Below the pieces are notes generated by a model. It did no database searches, was not told the DNA's origin, and worked only from the letters and a program-made list of their open reading frames with translations. Shown here piece by piece: positions 47,312-56,338 of a stretch of DNA of 64,000 bases. The stretch's first letter is position 1, and every line of letters starts with the position of its first letter. The DNA is from Demequina sp. TMPB413 (lineage in GTDB: Bacteria > Actinomycetota > Actinomycetes > Actinomycetales > Demequinaceae). Location: assembly GCF_020447105.2 (NCBI RefSeq), contig NZ_CP096184.1:1178001-1242000 (forward strand), read 5' to 3'. The translations under genes and the position numbers were made by a program.

Positions 47312-48351
47312 GGAGCCACTCCAATCTGGTTGAGGCCGGTTTCTTCCGGCAATCCGAGTGCAATGTTCATGGACTGCAGCGCCGCGCCTGCGGTTCCCTT
47401 CACGAGGTTGTCGATCGCGCAGATCGCGACGACTCGACGCGCTTTCGCGTCGACGGCAACCTGCAGGAGCGCGGTGTTCGCACCAATCACCCCCGCCGTA
47501 GAGGGCCACTGACCCTCGGGCAGGACGTGCATGAAGGGCTCGTCGGCGTAGGCGTCCACCCAGGCGGCCCGCACAGCGTCGGCGCTTGTCCCTGCCACCA
47601 GCGGAGCCGACACCGTCGCGAGAATCCCGCGCGACATCGGCACGAGCACCGGCGTGAAACTGAGCCGCACGTCGTCCGCTCCCGCGCTTTGCAGGTTCTG
47701 GACAATCTCTGGGATGTGACGATGCGTGCCAGCGACAGCGTAAGGCGCGGCAGCGCCAAGGCCCTCAGAGGCGAGAAGGTTCGTGGCCAGCTTCTTTCCC
47801 GCCCCCGAGTACCCCACCGCGAGCGTCGCGACAATGTCGGAAGCGTCAACGAGTCCCGCAGCGATTCCTGGCTGCATGGCGAGCGTGACCGCCGTGACGT
47901 TGCAGCCGGGGACGGCAATCCGGCGGCTGCCCGCGAGCGCATCGCGTTGGTGACCGGCGGGCGTGATGAGTTCAGGCATTCCATACGGCCAGGTACCGGC
48001 GTGCTCGCCACCGTAGTACTCGGCCCACGCCGCGGCCGACGCGAGGCGATAGTCGGCGCCGCAGTCCAGCACGAGCGTGTCTTCAGGCAACTGTGCGGCA
48101 ATCTCTCCCGATGCGCCGTGTGGGAGGGCGAGCACCACCACGTCGTGACCGGCGAGTGCCTCCACGGTGGTCGGCGCGATCACGCGGTCGGCTAGCGGAA
48201 CCAGGTGGGGGTGGTGAGTGCGAATGGTGTCACCGACTGACGAGTGGGCCGTGAGCGCGCCGAACTCGACATCGGGGTGTGCACTAAACACGCGCAGCAC
48301 CTCTCCCCCCACGTATCCGGACGCGCCAGCAACTGCCACAGAGAGAGCCAT
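47308..48351 (-). CDS. argC: N-acetyl-gamma-glutamyl-phosphate reductase
   Basis: The 347-residue protein begins [20 protein letters not shown]. It has the active-site Cys in [15 protein letters not shown] and the HRHIPEI and GPPHVSF-like blocks. It reduces N-acetylglutamyl phosphate. ATG 48351 is preferred over ATG 48357 because a TATAGT hexamer (48364-48359) would start transcription within a base of it. It heads the arg operon, and ArgR-like sites overlap the promoter. Confidence 0.95.
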   Translation of the reverse strand: MALSVAVAGASGYVGGEVLRVFSAHPDVEFGALTAHSSVGDTIRTHHPHLVPLADRVIAPTTVEALAGHDVVVLALPHGASGEIAAQLPEDTLVLDCGADYRLASAAAWAEYYGGEHAGTWPYGMPELITPAGHQRDALAGSRRIAVPGCNVTAVTLAMQPGIAAGLVDASDIVATLAVGYSGAGKKLATNLLASEGLGAAAPYAVAGTHRHIPEIVQNLQSAGADDVRLSFTPVLVPMSRGILATVSAPLVAGTSADAVRAAWVDAYADEPFMHVLPEGQWPSTAGVIGANTALLQVAVDAKARRVVAICAIDNLVKGTAGAALQSMNIALGLPEETGLNQIGVAP

Positions 48352-48443
48352 ATGCATAACTATACACCACTGTGCATGAAATTCGGCACACTCGAGCCAC
48401 CCGTGACGTAAGGGACCTATCCCGGAAACACTGTGCGTGCACA
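48351..48443. promoter_or_regulatory. argC promoter with ArgR-box-like half sites, shared with a divergent GNAT gene
   Basis: The interval holds TATGCATAAC at 48351-48360 (over the argC -10 and start), TGTGCATGAA at 48371-48380 and the palindrome TGTGCGTGCACA at 48432-48443. They resemble the TGCATR-type half sites of actinobacterial ARG boxes. ArgR from this operon is the expected ligand. The third site lies at the -10 of the divergent acetyltransferase gene. Confidence 0.55.
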
Positions 48444-48451
48444 ATGGCGGT

Positions 48452-48952
48452 ATGCAGAACCTCCGCATGCGCGTCATGAACAGTCAGGACATTCCCGCTG
48501 TCACTGTTCTCAATAGTTCCGCGTATCCAGCGGTCACCCGCCTCACCGAGGAGGAGATGACGCAGCTGTTCGACCTATGCAACATCCGACTGGTCGCTAC
48601 GAACAGGGATCGCCAGATCACCGCGTTCCTGCTGAGCCTCGGAATGGACAAGGACTACGACTCCGAGAACTACCAGTGGTTCGAGAAGCGCGGGGTGCGC
48701 CACCAGTACATCGATCGCGTGGTGGTGGGTTCCTCTGCGAAGGGCACCGGCATCGGCCGCGCCCTGTATGAGTCGGTGTTCGAGCACGCGCGACAGTGCG
48801 GAGCAAACGAAGTGACGGCAGAGGTGAATTTGCGTCCGCCAAACCCAGGGTCGGTCGCCTTCCACGAGCGGCTCGGCTTCCGCAGGCTCGCGGAGCAAGA
48901 CACCAAGGGCGGCACCATCACGGTCGCACTGCTCGCGCGCTCCGTCTACTAG
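48452..48952 (+). CDS. GNAT-family acetyltransferase divergent from argC
   Basis: The 166-residue protein has [20 protein letters not shown] (the acetyl-CoA binding loop GTGIGRA) and a final [12 protein letters not shown], both standard GNAT features. It resembles a group of predicted acetyltransferases with the WFxxRGxxxxYIDRVVV pattern (COG3818-like). The substrate is unknown. ATG 48452 lies 7 nt after CACAAT (48440-48445). Sharing a possible ArgR site with argC suggests a link to arginine metabolism. Confidence 0.8.
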   Translation: MQNLRMRVMNSQDIPAVTVLNSSAYPAVTRLTEEEMTQLFDLCNIRLVATNRDRQITAFLLSLGMDKDYDSENYQWFEKRGVRHQYIDRVVVGSSAKGTGIGRALYESVFEHARQCGANEVTAEVNLRPPNPGSVAFHERLGFRRLAEQDTKGGTITVALLARSVY

Positions 48953-49024
48953 CGCGCAGCGCCACCACCACTACTCCGCTACGGCGCGGCGGCGCCCTCG
49001 CCCCACGGAACGTACGATCGCCCC

Positions 49025-50074
49025 ATGCGCATTCTTGTGGTTGGCGGTACCGGTCTCATCTCTTCTGCCTTTGCGGACGCGTGCGCCGCCCGAGGGGATG
49101 ATCTGACCCTCATCACCAGGGGGCGGCCAGGCCGCCAGCCTGCTCCGCCGACGGCGAAGACCATTCACGTGGATGCAACCGACGCCCCTGCGTTGCGCGC
49201 GGCCTTGCGCGGGCCGCGGCTTCGCGGCGAACGATGGGACGCGGTCGTCCAGTTCATCGCCTTTTCGCCCGAGCAGGTGCACGACGACGTCGAGACGTTC
49301 GCTCCTGTCACCGACCGCTACGTGCTCATTGCGACGGCGGCCGCCTACACCACGTTCGACCACTTCCACCCGCTGACAGAAGACACTCCCCTGAGCAATC
49401 GCTTCTGGGACTACGCGCAACAGAAGATCGCTTGCGAGCAGGCGCTCGTCGCCGATGCCCCTGCCGCCGGTCTCGGCTACACGATCGTGCGGCCAGCGCA
49501 CACCTACGGCGACTCCAAGATCCCTGCCTACACGGGCAACTCTCGGCACCCGTGGACGATCGTCGACCGCATGCGGCGCGGCGCCGACATCATCATTCCG
49601 GGCGATGGCACCGCGCTGTGGACCGTGACTCACGCCTCCGATGTCGCCGCCGGCATCAGGGGGCTCTTGTCGGCCGATGCTGCGGTGGGACGAGCGGTCC
49701 ATGTGACATCAGACGAGGCGCTCACGTGGACGGGCTTGTACGCGGCAATCGCCAGGGCGGCCGGATTGACCGCGGAACAGTTCGCGGCTCAAGCCGTGTA
49801 CGTGCCTTCCGACGCCATCATCGCGGCCGCTCCCGGCCAGCTGGGTTCGATCAGAGGGGACAAGATGCACAGCGCGGTCTTTGACACCTCGCTCGTCAAG
49901 GAGTTGGTCCCCGGCTGGAGCGCCGCAGTGCCGTTCTCGCAGGGAGTCGCCGACGCTATCGCCGCCTTCGAGTCACATCACGATTGGTGCACGGTCGACG
50001 ACGACGCCAACGCGATGTTCGATCGCCTTGGCACGATCTACCGCTCGGCCCTTCGCTCGGTGACGGAGGGCTAG
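49025..50074 (+). CDS. Extended SDR / NAD-dependent epimerase-dehydratase family protein (copy 1)
   Basis: The 349-residue protein has an N-terminal Rossmann motif VVGGTGLISSA in place of the usual TGGxGFIG, the Tyr-x3-Lys pair in FWDYAQQKIACEQ, and VRPAHTYGDSK. It shares the whole layout with the protein at 50978-52030. The substrate is unknown; nucleotide-sugar or RNA-binding SDR relatives exist. A TACGAT hexamer (49013-49018) ends 7 nt before ATG 49025, so a leaderless mRNA is likely. Confidence 0.83.
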   Translation: MRILVVGGTGLISSAFADACAARGDDLTLITRGRPGRQPAPPTAKTIHVDATDAPALRAALRGPRLRGERWDAVVQFIAFSPEQVHDDVETFAPVTDRYVLIATAAAYTTFDHFHPLTEDTPLSNRFWDYAQQKIACEQALVADAPAAGLGYTIVRPAHTYGDSKIPAYTGNSRHPWTIVDRMRRGADIIIPGDGTALWTVTHASDVAAGIRGLLSADAAVGRAVHVTSDEALTWTGLYAAIARAAGLTAEQFAAQAVYVPSDAIIAAAPGQLGSIRGDKMHSAVFDTSLVKELVPGWSAAVPFSQGVADAIAAFESHHDWCTVDDDANAMFDRLGTIYRSALRSVTEG

Positions 50075-50146
50075 CGGGACCGGGTGCCGGCGTCAGGGGC
50101 GCACTTTCGGCCTGCCGATCACGCGCCATTGTGCGACTCTATGGAC

Positions 50147-50884
50147 ATGCACCGTCCCCGTGTGATCGCGCTTGCCGCCGTCGTCTCTATGTCTCTTGCC
50201 GGCTGCGCTTCAGGCTCTCCTGAGCCTTTGCCAACGAACGTCGCCTTTTCCCCACAAGCGACGGCGACGGCAACGAGTTCGCCGACCCCAAGTGCCTCGC
50301 CGACGCCGACGCCCACGCCATCGGCCAGCACGCCCGTCGCGTCTGGGCCGCCTGCCGGCAATCCGTGCAGCAACCCTGGAACGACCGCAAGCGGGCTACC
50401 CGCCATCGACTTCAATCGCTATGCGAGCATTTGCCTGGGGATGTCCTTCACCGAAGCCTCCACCGCGATGCCGGGACCGCCTGTCGCTGGCCGGGCCGAC
50501 TGCCCTTGGTACGCAGAGGTGCTCGCGGTGGACGACCCAGGTCTTTACGTCGCGGCCGTCACCTATCCAGAGAATCCAGGCGACGAGATCTTCCTGTTTC
50601 GCATGAACTGGCTGGGCGATCCCGCGTCGGCGGCCTCTTTCGATGCCCCGACCACCCAACAGGGAATCTCGGTCGGTTCCACCACGGCCGAGGTGAAGAA
50701 GGCGTATCCCGCCGCCACTTCCGTCACTGTCGAGGACCCCGCGCGGGGGCCGAGGAGTCAACTGGTCATCTCAGGAACCGGTGGGTATTCGCTCGTCTTT
50801 GACGTCACCGCCGGCCACGTGGACACCGTGTACTGGGGCGCTGGCGTGAGCCAGGGAGCGGCAGGAGAGCTGTGCGCGCTGTAG
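50147..50884 (+). CDS. Predicted lipoprotein of unknown function
   Basis: The roughly 245-residue protein has a lipoprotein signal peptide (VIALAAVVSMSLAGCASG; lipobox LAGC, Cys about 19) and a Ser/Thr/Pro-rich linker to about residue 70. A globular part with four cysteines follows. ATG 50147 is chosen because it gives a compact signal peptide and a weak hexamer ends 7 nt upstream; ATG 50141 also works. It lies between two SDR paralogues on the same strand. I do not recognise the C-terminal domain. Confidence 0.78.
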   Translation: MHRPRVIALAAVVSMSLAGCASGSPEPLPTNVAFSPQATATATSSPTPSASPTPTPTPSASTPVASGPPAGNPCSNPGTTASGLPAIDFNRYASICLGMSFTEASTAMPGPPVAGRADCPWYAEVLAVDDPGLYVAAVTYPENPGDEIFLFRMNWLGDPASAASFDAPTTQQGISVGSTTAEVKKAYPAATSVTVEDPARGPRSQLVISGTGGYSLVFDVTAGHVDTVYWGAGVSQGAAGELCAL

Positions 50885-50977
50885 CCCATCTAGCCGCTTG
50901 ACGGTGCATATAGTGGTGGGGCGGTCTCGAGAAGTCTCGGGAAGGGGCGCCGCGCCGTTGCTGTGGTGGAGGTCTCG

Positions 50978-52030
50978 ATGCGGGTGCTCTTTCTAGGAGG
51001 AACCGGGCTCATCTCGTCTGCGGTGTCGCCCCTTGTAGTCGAGCGCGGTCATCAGCTGACCCTCGTGACGCGAGGCACCTCTGCCAAGGCGGGCGTGCCC
51101 GCAGGAGCCAGCACCATCGTCGTCGATATCCACGACACCGAGGAGTTTCGCGCTGCGATCAAGCGAGACGTGGCCAAGAACGGTCGCTACGACGTCGTGG
51201 TCCAGTGGATCGGCTTTTCTCCCGATCACGTGAGCGACGACATCGACACGTTTGACGGCATCACCGATCAGTACGTGTTCATCTCGTCGGCATCCGCCTA
51301 CGCGACGCCGCCTGAGCACTACATCGTCCGTGAAGACTCCACGCCCCTGTACAACCCTTACTGGCAATACAGCCGCGACAAGGCCGAGGCCGAGCGGCGG
51401 TTGAGGGTTGCCTATGGCGAACGCGGATTCCCGTTCACAGTGGTGCGGCCGTCACACACTTATGGGTACGCGGACGTGCCGATGGCCATCAACTCGTGGG
51501 TACACCCGTGGACCATGGTCGATCGCCTCCTGAACGGCAAGACCATCATCACGCCAGGCGACGGTTCGAGTCTGTGGACCCTCACCGACCACCGCGACTT
51601 CGCCTACGCCTTCACCGGTCTGTTGGGACACCAGGGCGCGATTGGCGAAGAGTTCCACATCACGTCAGACGACGTCCTGAGCTGGAACCAAGTGCATGCC
51701 ATCGTCGCGGGTGCCGTAGGGGTCGGGCCCGAACAACTCCACGACCAGACGCTCTTCATCCCGAGCGAACTCCTCGCGCGCTTCGACCGCGAGGCCTTCG
51801 AGGGCCCGCTACTCGGCGACAAAGCGCACGCCGGCATCTTCGACAACTCCAAGGTGCGCTCGCTCGTGCCGGACTATGCGCCACAGCACCACTTCGAGCA
51901 GTCCATCCACGAGTCGATCGCGTGGTTCATGGACGATCCGGCGAGGCGAACCATCGATAGCGACGCTGATGCCTTGTGGGACACGGTGTCGGAGCGCTAC
52001 CTGCGGGGCGTCGACGCCATGTTTGATTGA
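50978..52030 (+). CDS. Extended SDR / NAD-dependent epimerase-dehydratase family protein (copy 2)
   Basis: The 350-residue protein starts MRVLFLGGTGLISSAVSPLV and has the YSRDK active-site pair, VRPSHTYGYAD and PWTMVDRLLNGK. It aligns along its whole length with copy 1, including GFSPDHVSDDIDTF against AFSPEQVHDDVETF. ATG 50978 is favoured because GGAGGT precedes it at good spacing. The in-frame GTGs at 50963 and 50966 are less likely. Function is unknown. Confidence 0.83.
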   Translation: MRVLFLGGTGLISSAVSPLVVERGHQLTLVTRGTSAKAGVPAGASTIVVDIHDTEEFRAAIKRDVAKNGRYDVVVQWIGFSPDHVSDDIDTFDGITDQYVFISSASAYATPPEHYIVREDSTPLYNPYWQYSRDKAEAERRLRVAYGERGFPFTVVRPSHTYGYADVPMAINSWVHPWTMVDRLLNGKTIITPGDGSSLWTLTDHRDFAYAFTGLLGHQGAIGEEFHITSDDVLSWNQVHAIVAGAVGVGPEQLHDQTLFIPSELLARFDREAFEGPLLGDKAHAGIFDNSKVRSLVPDYAPQHHFEQSIHESIAWFMDDPARRTIDSDADALWDTVSERYLRGVDAMFD

Positions 52031-52081
52031 CGCCGCTTCTCCCACGCCCCGCGTCGGCCCCAGGTGCGCAACAGGTGAGCT

Positions 52082-53212
52082 CTACTGGCCCGCCATCGCT
52101 TCCTTCACGTGGTCAAGGAGTTCTTGCCACGAGGCGACGAACTTCTCGACTCCCTCGTCTTCCAGTGCGGCAGTCACGTCCGTCATCGATACGCCCGCCT
52201 CTTCGATGGCCTTGAGGGTGGCGCGAGCGGAATCATAGGTGCCGCTGACCGTGTCCCAACTTGCGGGGTCCGACGGCGCCTGGCCGTGATCGCCAACGGA
52301 GTTGAGCGTCGACATCGGCATCGTGTTGACCACGCCCTTCGTCACCAACTCGTCGACGTACATGGTGTCGGGGTAGGCGTCATCCTTGACGGATGTCGAC
52401 GCCCACAGGGGTCGCTGCGGGTGAGCGCCCTTGGCCGCGAGCGCGGCGAAGCGTTCGGTCTCAAGCGTCTGCTCATGAAGTTCCATGGCGAGGCGAGCAT
52501 TGGCGATCGCGGCGGCACCACGCGCTTGGTGTCCTGGCGAGGCCTCGTCGAGCAGCGCGTCGACCTTGGAGTCGACGCGGCTCACAAAGAAGGACGCGAC
52601 CGACAGGATCTTCGAGACGTCGTGACCCGCGGCATCGGCGCGCTCCATGCCCTCGAGGAACGCATCGATGACCTCTCGGTAGCGCTCGAGCGAGAAGATC
52701 AGCGTCACGTTGACACTGATGCCCTCCGCGAGCGCGGCCGTGATGGCAGGTAGTCCCTCGCGGGTTGCGGGGATCTTGATCATGACGTTGGGACGGTCAA
52801 CGAGCCACCATAGGTAGCGCGCCTCCGCGATCGTGGCGTGCGTGTCGCTCGCGAGGCGCGGGTCGACCTCGATGGACACGCGCCCGTCAACGCCGTCGGT
52901 GCGGTCAAACACGGGACGCATGACGTCACATGCCTCCCTCACGTCCGTCGCGGTGATGGTGCGGACAGCGTCGTCGACGGTGACGCCCCTGGCAGCGAGG
53001 TCGGAAATCTGAGGGTCGTACAGGTCGGAACCGGAGACCGCTGCGGCGAAGATCGAGGGGTTGGTGGTGACTCCCACAACAGACCGCTCCTCGACGTCCT
53101 GAGCGAGTTCGCCGTCCCTGATGCGATCCCGGCTCAGTTCATCGAGCCAGACCGACACTCCCGCTTCGCTGAGCGAGGCAAGTGCGGTGGAGGTGTGTGC
53201 TTCGGTGGCCAT
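52082..53212 (-). CDS. tal: Transaldolase
   Basis: The 376-residue protein has the transaldolase marks [15 protein letters not shown] near residue 50 and the Schiff-base lysine in [15 protein letters not shown]. This is the long actinobacterial form, related to the TalAB/Rv1448 type. ATG 53212 has AAGGAG upstream. The gene is divergent from zwf, so tal and zwf-gnd flank one control region. Transketolase is not in the window. Confidence 0.95.
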   Translation of the reverse strand: MATEAHTSTALASLSEAGVSVWLDELSRDRIRDGELAQDVEERSVVGVTTNPSIFAAAVSGSDLYDPQISDLAARGVTVDDAVRTITATDVREACDVMRPVFDRTDGVDGRVSIEVDPRLASDTHATIAEARYLWWLVDRPNVMIKIPATREGLPAITAALAEGISVNVTLIFSLERYREVIDAFLEGMERADAAGHDVSKILSVASFFVSRVDSKVDALLDEASPGHQARGAAAIANARLAMELHEQTLETERFAALAAKGAHPQRPLWASTSVKDDAYPDTMYVDELVTKGVVNTMPMSTLNSVGDHGQAPSDPASWDTVSGTYDSARATLKAIEEAGVSMTDVTAALEDEGVEKFVASWQELLDHVKEAMAGQ

Positions 53213-53472
53213 GTAGTGCTCCTTCGGTCGTCGAGGGGGCCTCGCCATGGTCGACGGGGCGACAGTTCGTGAACGCTCAACAGGGGTGGCATGCTTCCCC
53301 GCCCCGCCCCAAGCTCCGCCGCCGGGCCCGATTCGCCGCGACTTCTCGCCGCGAGCGAAAGGGTTGGATGCGGACAGACGTCTCGGCATAGGGTCGAAAC
53401 AAGCAGGATGCCTCGCGGCTGTCCCTCCTGCACGCTTCACCTCATGTCCCGCACGTGACCCAGAGGAGCATC
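53213..53472. promoter_or_regulatory. tal-zwf divergent control region
   Basis: This 260-nt GC-rich interval separates tal from the zwf upstream ORF. Promoters for both directions must lie here, but I find no convincing consensus -35/-10 pair. A pyrimidine-rich plus-strand stretch (53290-53340) and several short inverted repeats are present. I see no protein-coding frame with good support. Confidence 0.5.
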
Positions 53473-53532
53473 ATGCGTTGTCCCCATTGCCACCTCGTCG
53501 TCTTCCGCGAGCGCGAAGGGACGGCATCGTGA
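53473..53532 (+). CDS. Upstream ORF of zwf (19-codon CPHC peptide)
   Basis: ATG 53473 has a good ribosome-binding site (GAGGAG, 4-nt spacing) and encodes MRCPHCHLVVFREREGTAS. Its TGA overlaps the zwf GTG as GTGA, exactly like the coupled junctions elsewhere in the window. The peptide holds a CxxC pair followed by His, a metal-knuckle-like pattern. It could be a leader that couples or senses for zwf. No homologue is known to me. Confidence 0.55.
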   Translation: MRCPHCHLVVFREREGTAS

Positions 53533-54959
53533 ACCAGGAACGCTCGGACGCCTTCGTCTTCTTCGGCGCGTCAGGCGACCTGGCACGCAAGCAGATCTTC
53601 CCTGCGTTGCATGCGATGGTCGCTGCGGGAGAACTCGACGTGCCGGTGGTGGGTGTCGCGCACTCGGGATGGACTACCAAGGACTTGAGGGACAGGGCGC
53701 GTGAGTCGATCCTCGACAACGGCGGCAAGGACGATCGCCACCTGCAGGTGCTGCTTGAGCTCTTGACCTACGTCGATGGCGACTACCGCGAGAAGGCCAC
53801 TTTCGCTTCGTTGCGCGAGGCCCTGGGCAACGCGACGCGGCCCGCTCACTACTTGGCCATCCCGCCGTCGCTGTTCGGCACCGTCGTCGATGGGCTCCGC
53901 AGCGTCGGCCTGCACGAGAACGCGAGGGTGATTGTCGAGAAGCCCTTCGGCCGCGATCTCGAGTCCGCCCTCGAACTGGACGCCGTCATCTCGCGCGCGT
54001 TCACCGAGGACGCCGTGTTCCGGATCGACCACTACCTGGGCAAAGACGAGATCATGAACCTGCTGTACTTCAGGTTCGCCAACTCGTTCCTTGAGCCGGT
54101 GTGGAATCGTCACCACATCGACCACGTCGAGGTCACGATCGCTGAAGACTTTGGTGTTGAGGGCCGCGGAAGTTTCTACGAGTCGGCTGGCGCGTTGCGC
54201 GATGTGATCGAGAACCACATCTTCCAGATTGTCGCCCTCCTGGCCATGGAACCGCCCACCTACCAGGGCTACGGCGCCGTGCAGCACGCTAAGGAAGCCG
54301 TGTTCCGGTCCATGCGTCCGCTGACGCGTGACGACATGGTGCGCGGCCAGTTCGTGGGCTACAGGGACGAGCCTGGCGTCGCCCCCGATTCCGACGTGGA
54401 GACCTTCGCGGCCGTGCGGCTCTTCATCGACTCGTGGCGATGGGCAGGCGTGCCGTGGCTGCTGCGTACTGGCAAGAACCTCGAGGCAAAGGTGGCCGAG
54501 GTGCGGGTGTACTTCAAGCGCCCTCCGCAAGTGTTGTTCGACGATGCCGAGGCAGACGAACAGCCCAACTACCTGCGCTTTCGCCTGTCCCCCGTTTCGG
54601 AGATTGCACTCGCCGCCCGCGTCAAGACCCCTGGCCAGGAGTTCACAGGAACGCAAAAGGAGTTGCTCATCCACACGGAAAGCGACGACGAACGCGAACC
54701 CTACGAGCGGCTGCTGGCCGGCGCCATGGCCGGTGACAGGGCACTCTTCACCGCGAGCGGGTCCGTCGAGGCGGCCTGGCGCGTTGTCGACGCGGTCCTG
54801 ACGGATCACGACGCCGCCATCCCGTACGACGTCGGCTCGTGGGGTCCGGCTGAAGCCGATCGCCTCGCCGCCCCCTACGGCGGTTGGGATCATCTCCACC
54901 CCGACCCAGCGTCGTCCCCCGCCCATCCGAGCGCCGCCCCCGAGCAAAAGGAGAACTGA
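53529..54959 (+). CDS. zwf: Glucose-6-phosphate 1-dehydrogenase
   Basis: The 476-residue protein has the coenzyme motif FFGASGDLARKQIFPAL (residues 11-27), VEKPFGRDLESA and the active-site RIDHYLGKDEIMNLL with its catalytic His. It makes 6-phosphogluconolactone and reduced coenzyme. GTG 53529 is chosen from the fit to homologues (DAFVFFGASGDLA) and the overlap with the upstream ORF. It is followed 2 nt later by gnd. An OpcA partner is not next to it. Confidence 0.93.
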   Translation: MNQERSDAFVFFGASGDLARKQIFPALHAMVAAGELDVPVVGVAHSGWTTKDLRDRARESILDNGGKDDRHLQVLLELLTYVDGDYREKATFASLREALGNATRPAHYLAIPPSLFGTVVDGLRSVGLHENARVIVEKPFGRDLESALELDAVISRAFTEDAVFRIDHYLGKDEIMNLLYFRFANSFLEPVWNRHHIDHVEVTIAEDFGVEGRGSFYESAGALRDVIENHIFQIVALLAMEPPTYQGYGAVQHAKEAVFRSMRPLTRDDMVRGQFVGYRDEPGVAPDSDVETFAAVRLFIDSWRWAGVPWLLRTGKNLEAKVAEVRVYFKRPPQVLFDDAEADEQPNYLRFRLSPVSEIALAARVKTPGQEFTGTQKELLIHTESDDEREPYERLLAGAMAGDRALFTASGSVEAAWRVVDAVLTDHDAAIPYDVGSWGPAEADRLAAPYGGWDHLHPDPASSPAHPSAAPEQKEN

Positions 54960-54961
54960 CG

Positions 54962-56008
54962 ATGACGACCGAACAGCCAATGCGAATCGGCATGGTGGGA
55001 CTTGGACGCATGGGCGCCGGCCTCACGAGGAGATTGCTCGCCGACGGCCATGAAGTCGCGGTGAACGACGTCAACGCCGACGCTGTCGACGGCTTGGCTG
55101 CAGAAGGCGCCATCCCCGTCTACTCGGTAGCCGAGTTTGCGACCGCTCTCGAGAGCCCCCGCACCGTGTGGGTCATGGTGCCCGCTGGCGCCGTGACCGA
55201 CGCTGTGATCGCGTCGCTGGCCGCGGTGCTGGAGCCAGGCGACACGATCATCGATGGTGGCAATACGTACTACCGCGACGATCTGCGCCACGCTCAGGAG
55301 TTGGGCGAGCGGGGCCTGAACCTGATTGACGTGGGCACCTCTGGTGGCGTGTGGGGCGCCGAGAGGGGCTTCAGCTTGATGATCGGCGGGGAGCAGGACG
55401 CCGTCGACAGGCTCGGACCCGTGTTCCGTACGCTCGCCCCCGGTCTCGATGCGGTCGTGAGGACGCACGGCAAGACCGGCGAACCGCTCGCTGGAGAGGA
55501 AGGCTGGTTGCACTGCGGGCCGGTGGGCGCAGGGCACTTCGTCAAGATGGTGCACAACGGCATCGAGTACGGCCTCATGGCAGCTTACGCAGAGGGCTTC
55601 AATCTGCTCAAGGCCGCGAACGCTGGCACGCCGGGCTCGCCAGCCTTTGAGGCCCAGACAGCGCCCATGTCGAATCCCGAGTACTACCAGTACGACTTCA
55701 ACGTCGGCGAGGTCGCGGAGGTGTGGCGCCGGGGCTCCGTCATCGGATCCTGGCTGCTAGACCTCACGGCCGACGCGCTTCACAACTCCCCCGACCTGGA
55801 GGAGTTCTCTGGCCACGTGTCGGACTCTGGTGAGGGCCGCTGGACGTCAATCGCCGCGATCGATGAAGGTGTGCCCACTCCCGTGCTCACTACCGCTCTG
55901 TACTCGCGGTTCGCCTCACGCGACCTTGACGCCTACGCGGAGAAGGTCTTGAGCGCCATGCGTAAGGGCTTCGGGGGTCACGCGGAATCGAAGCCGACGG
56001 GCGAGTAG
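54962..56008 (+). CDS. gnd: 6-phosphogluconate dehydrogenase, decarboxylating (short form)
   Basis: The 348-residue protein has the coenzyme motif IGMVGLGRMGAGL, IIDGGNTYYRDD, the substrate loop LIDVGTSGGVWGAE and the catalytic Lys in HFVKMVHNGIEYG. The length fits the short GndA/YqeC type rather than the 470-residue form; NAD dependence is common in that group. AAAAGGAG at the end of zwf serves as ribosome-binding site. It forms the oxidative pentose phosphate pair with zwf. Confidence 0.93.
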   Translation: MTTEQPMRIGMVGLGRMGAGLTRRLLADGHEVAVNDVNADAVDGLAAEGAIPVYSVAEFATALESPRTVWVMVPAGAVTDAVIASLAAVLEPGDTIIDGGNTYYRDDLRHAQELGERGLNLIDVGTSGGVWGAERGFSLMIGGEQDAVDRLGPVFRTLAPGLDAVVRTHGKTGEPLAGEEGWLHCGPVGAGHFVKMVHNGIEYGLMAAYAEGFNLLKAANAGTPGSPAFEAQTAPMSNPEYYQYDFNVGEVAEVWRRGSVIGSWLLDLTADALHNSPDLEEFSGHVSDSGEGRWTSIAAIDEGVPTPVLTTALYSRFASRDLDAYAEKVLSAMRKGFGGHAESKPTGE

Positions 56009-56014
56009 CGGCGC

Positions 56015-56170
56015 CTAATCGTCCTTGGTCTCGCCTTTTTCCGCACGTGTCTTGTTGACCGTCGCCGCGGCGATCTCTTCTGCACGGTCCTCCGAGCGAC
56101 CCCTGTCGAGTTCCGACTCCTTGATGTGCTTGTACTGCCGTTGCCGCTTGTCTGACCATGCTTCTGGCAT
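56015..56170 (-). CDS. Small hydrophilic conserved protein, 51 aa
   Basis: ATG 56170 has AAGGAGG 6 nt upstream and opens MPEAWSDKRQRQYKHIKESE. The protein is highly charged, contains SEDRAEEIAAATVNKTRAEK and is probably helical. Proteins with this pattern are widespread in actinobacteria and proteobacteria and are sometimes labelled plasmid stabilisation protein, without evidence that I know of. It is convergent with gnd. No toxin partner is visible. Confidence 0.75.
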   Translation of the reverse strand: MPEAWSDKRQRQYKHIKESELDRGRSEDRAEEIAAATVNKTRAEKGETKDD

Positions 56171-56338
56171 GTCGCACCTCCTTCTTGACATCGCCAACGC
56201 TCCCCACCGCCTGGTCTATCCCGTTTTTCGCTCCTGGCGAGACCAAGGTCCCACCTCGTCGGCCTCGCACAACGGCAAACTCCCGGTAAAGAAAGGGTGT
56301 GCTCACTACCGGCGCGCCCTCGTTGCAAGGGAGCCCCC

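Noticed and set aside
46160..47512. 450-codon plus-strand frame across argJ
   Set aside because: It is the mirror of argJ, whose identity is certain; the Arg/His/Gly-rich translation is typical of a shadow frame.
53571..54980. 469-codon minus-strand frame under zwf
   Set aside because: It is antisense to zwf with no recognisable motif.
56015..56170. Toxin-antitoxin or plasmid stabilisation module
   Set aside because: Only one small charged protein is present, with no partner gene and no plasmid features.
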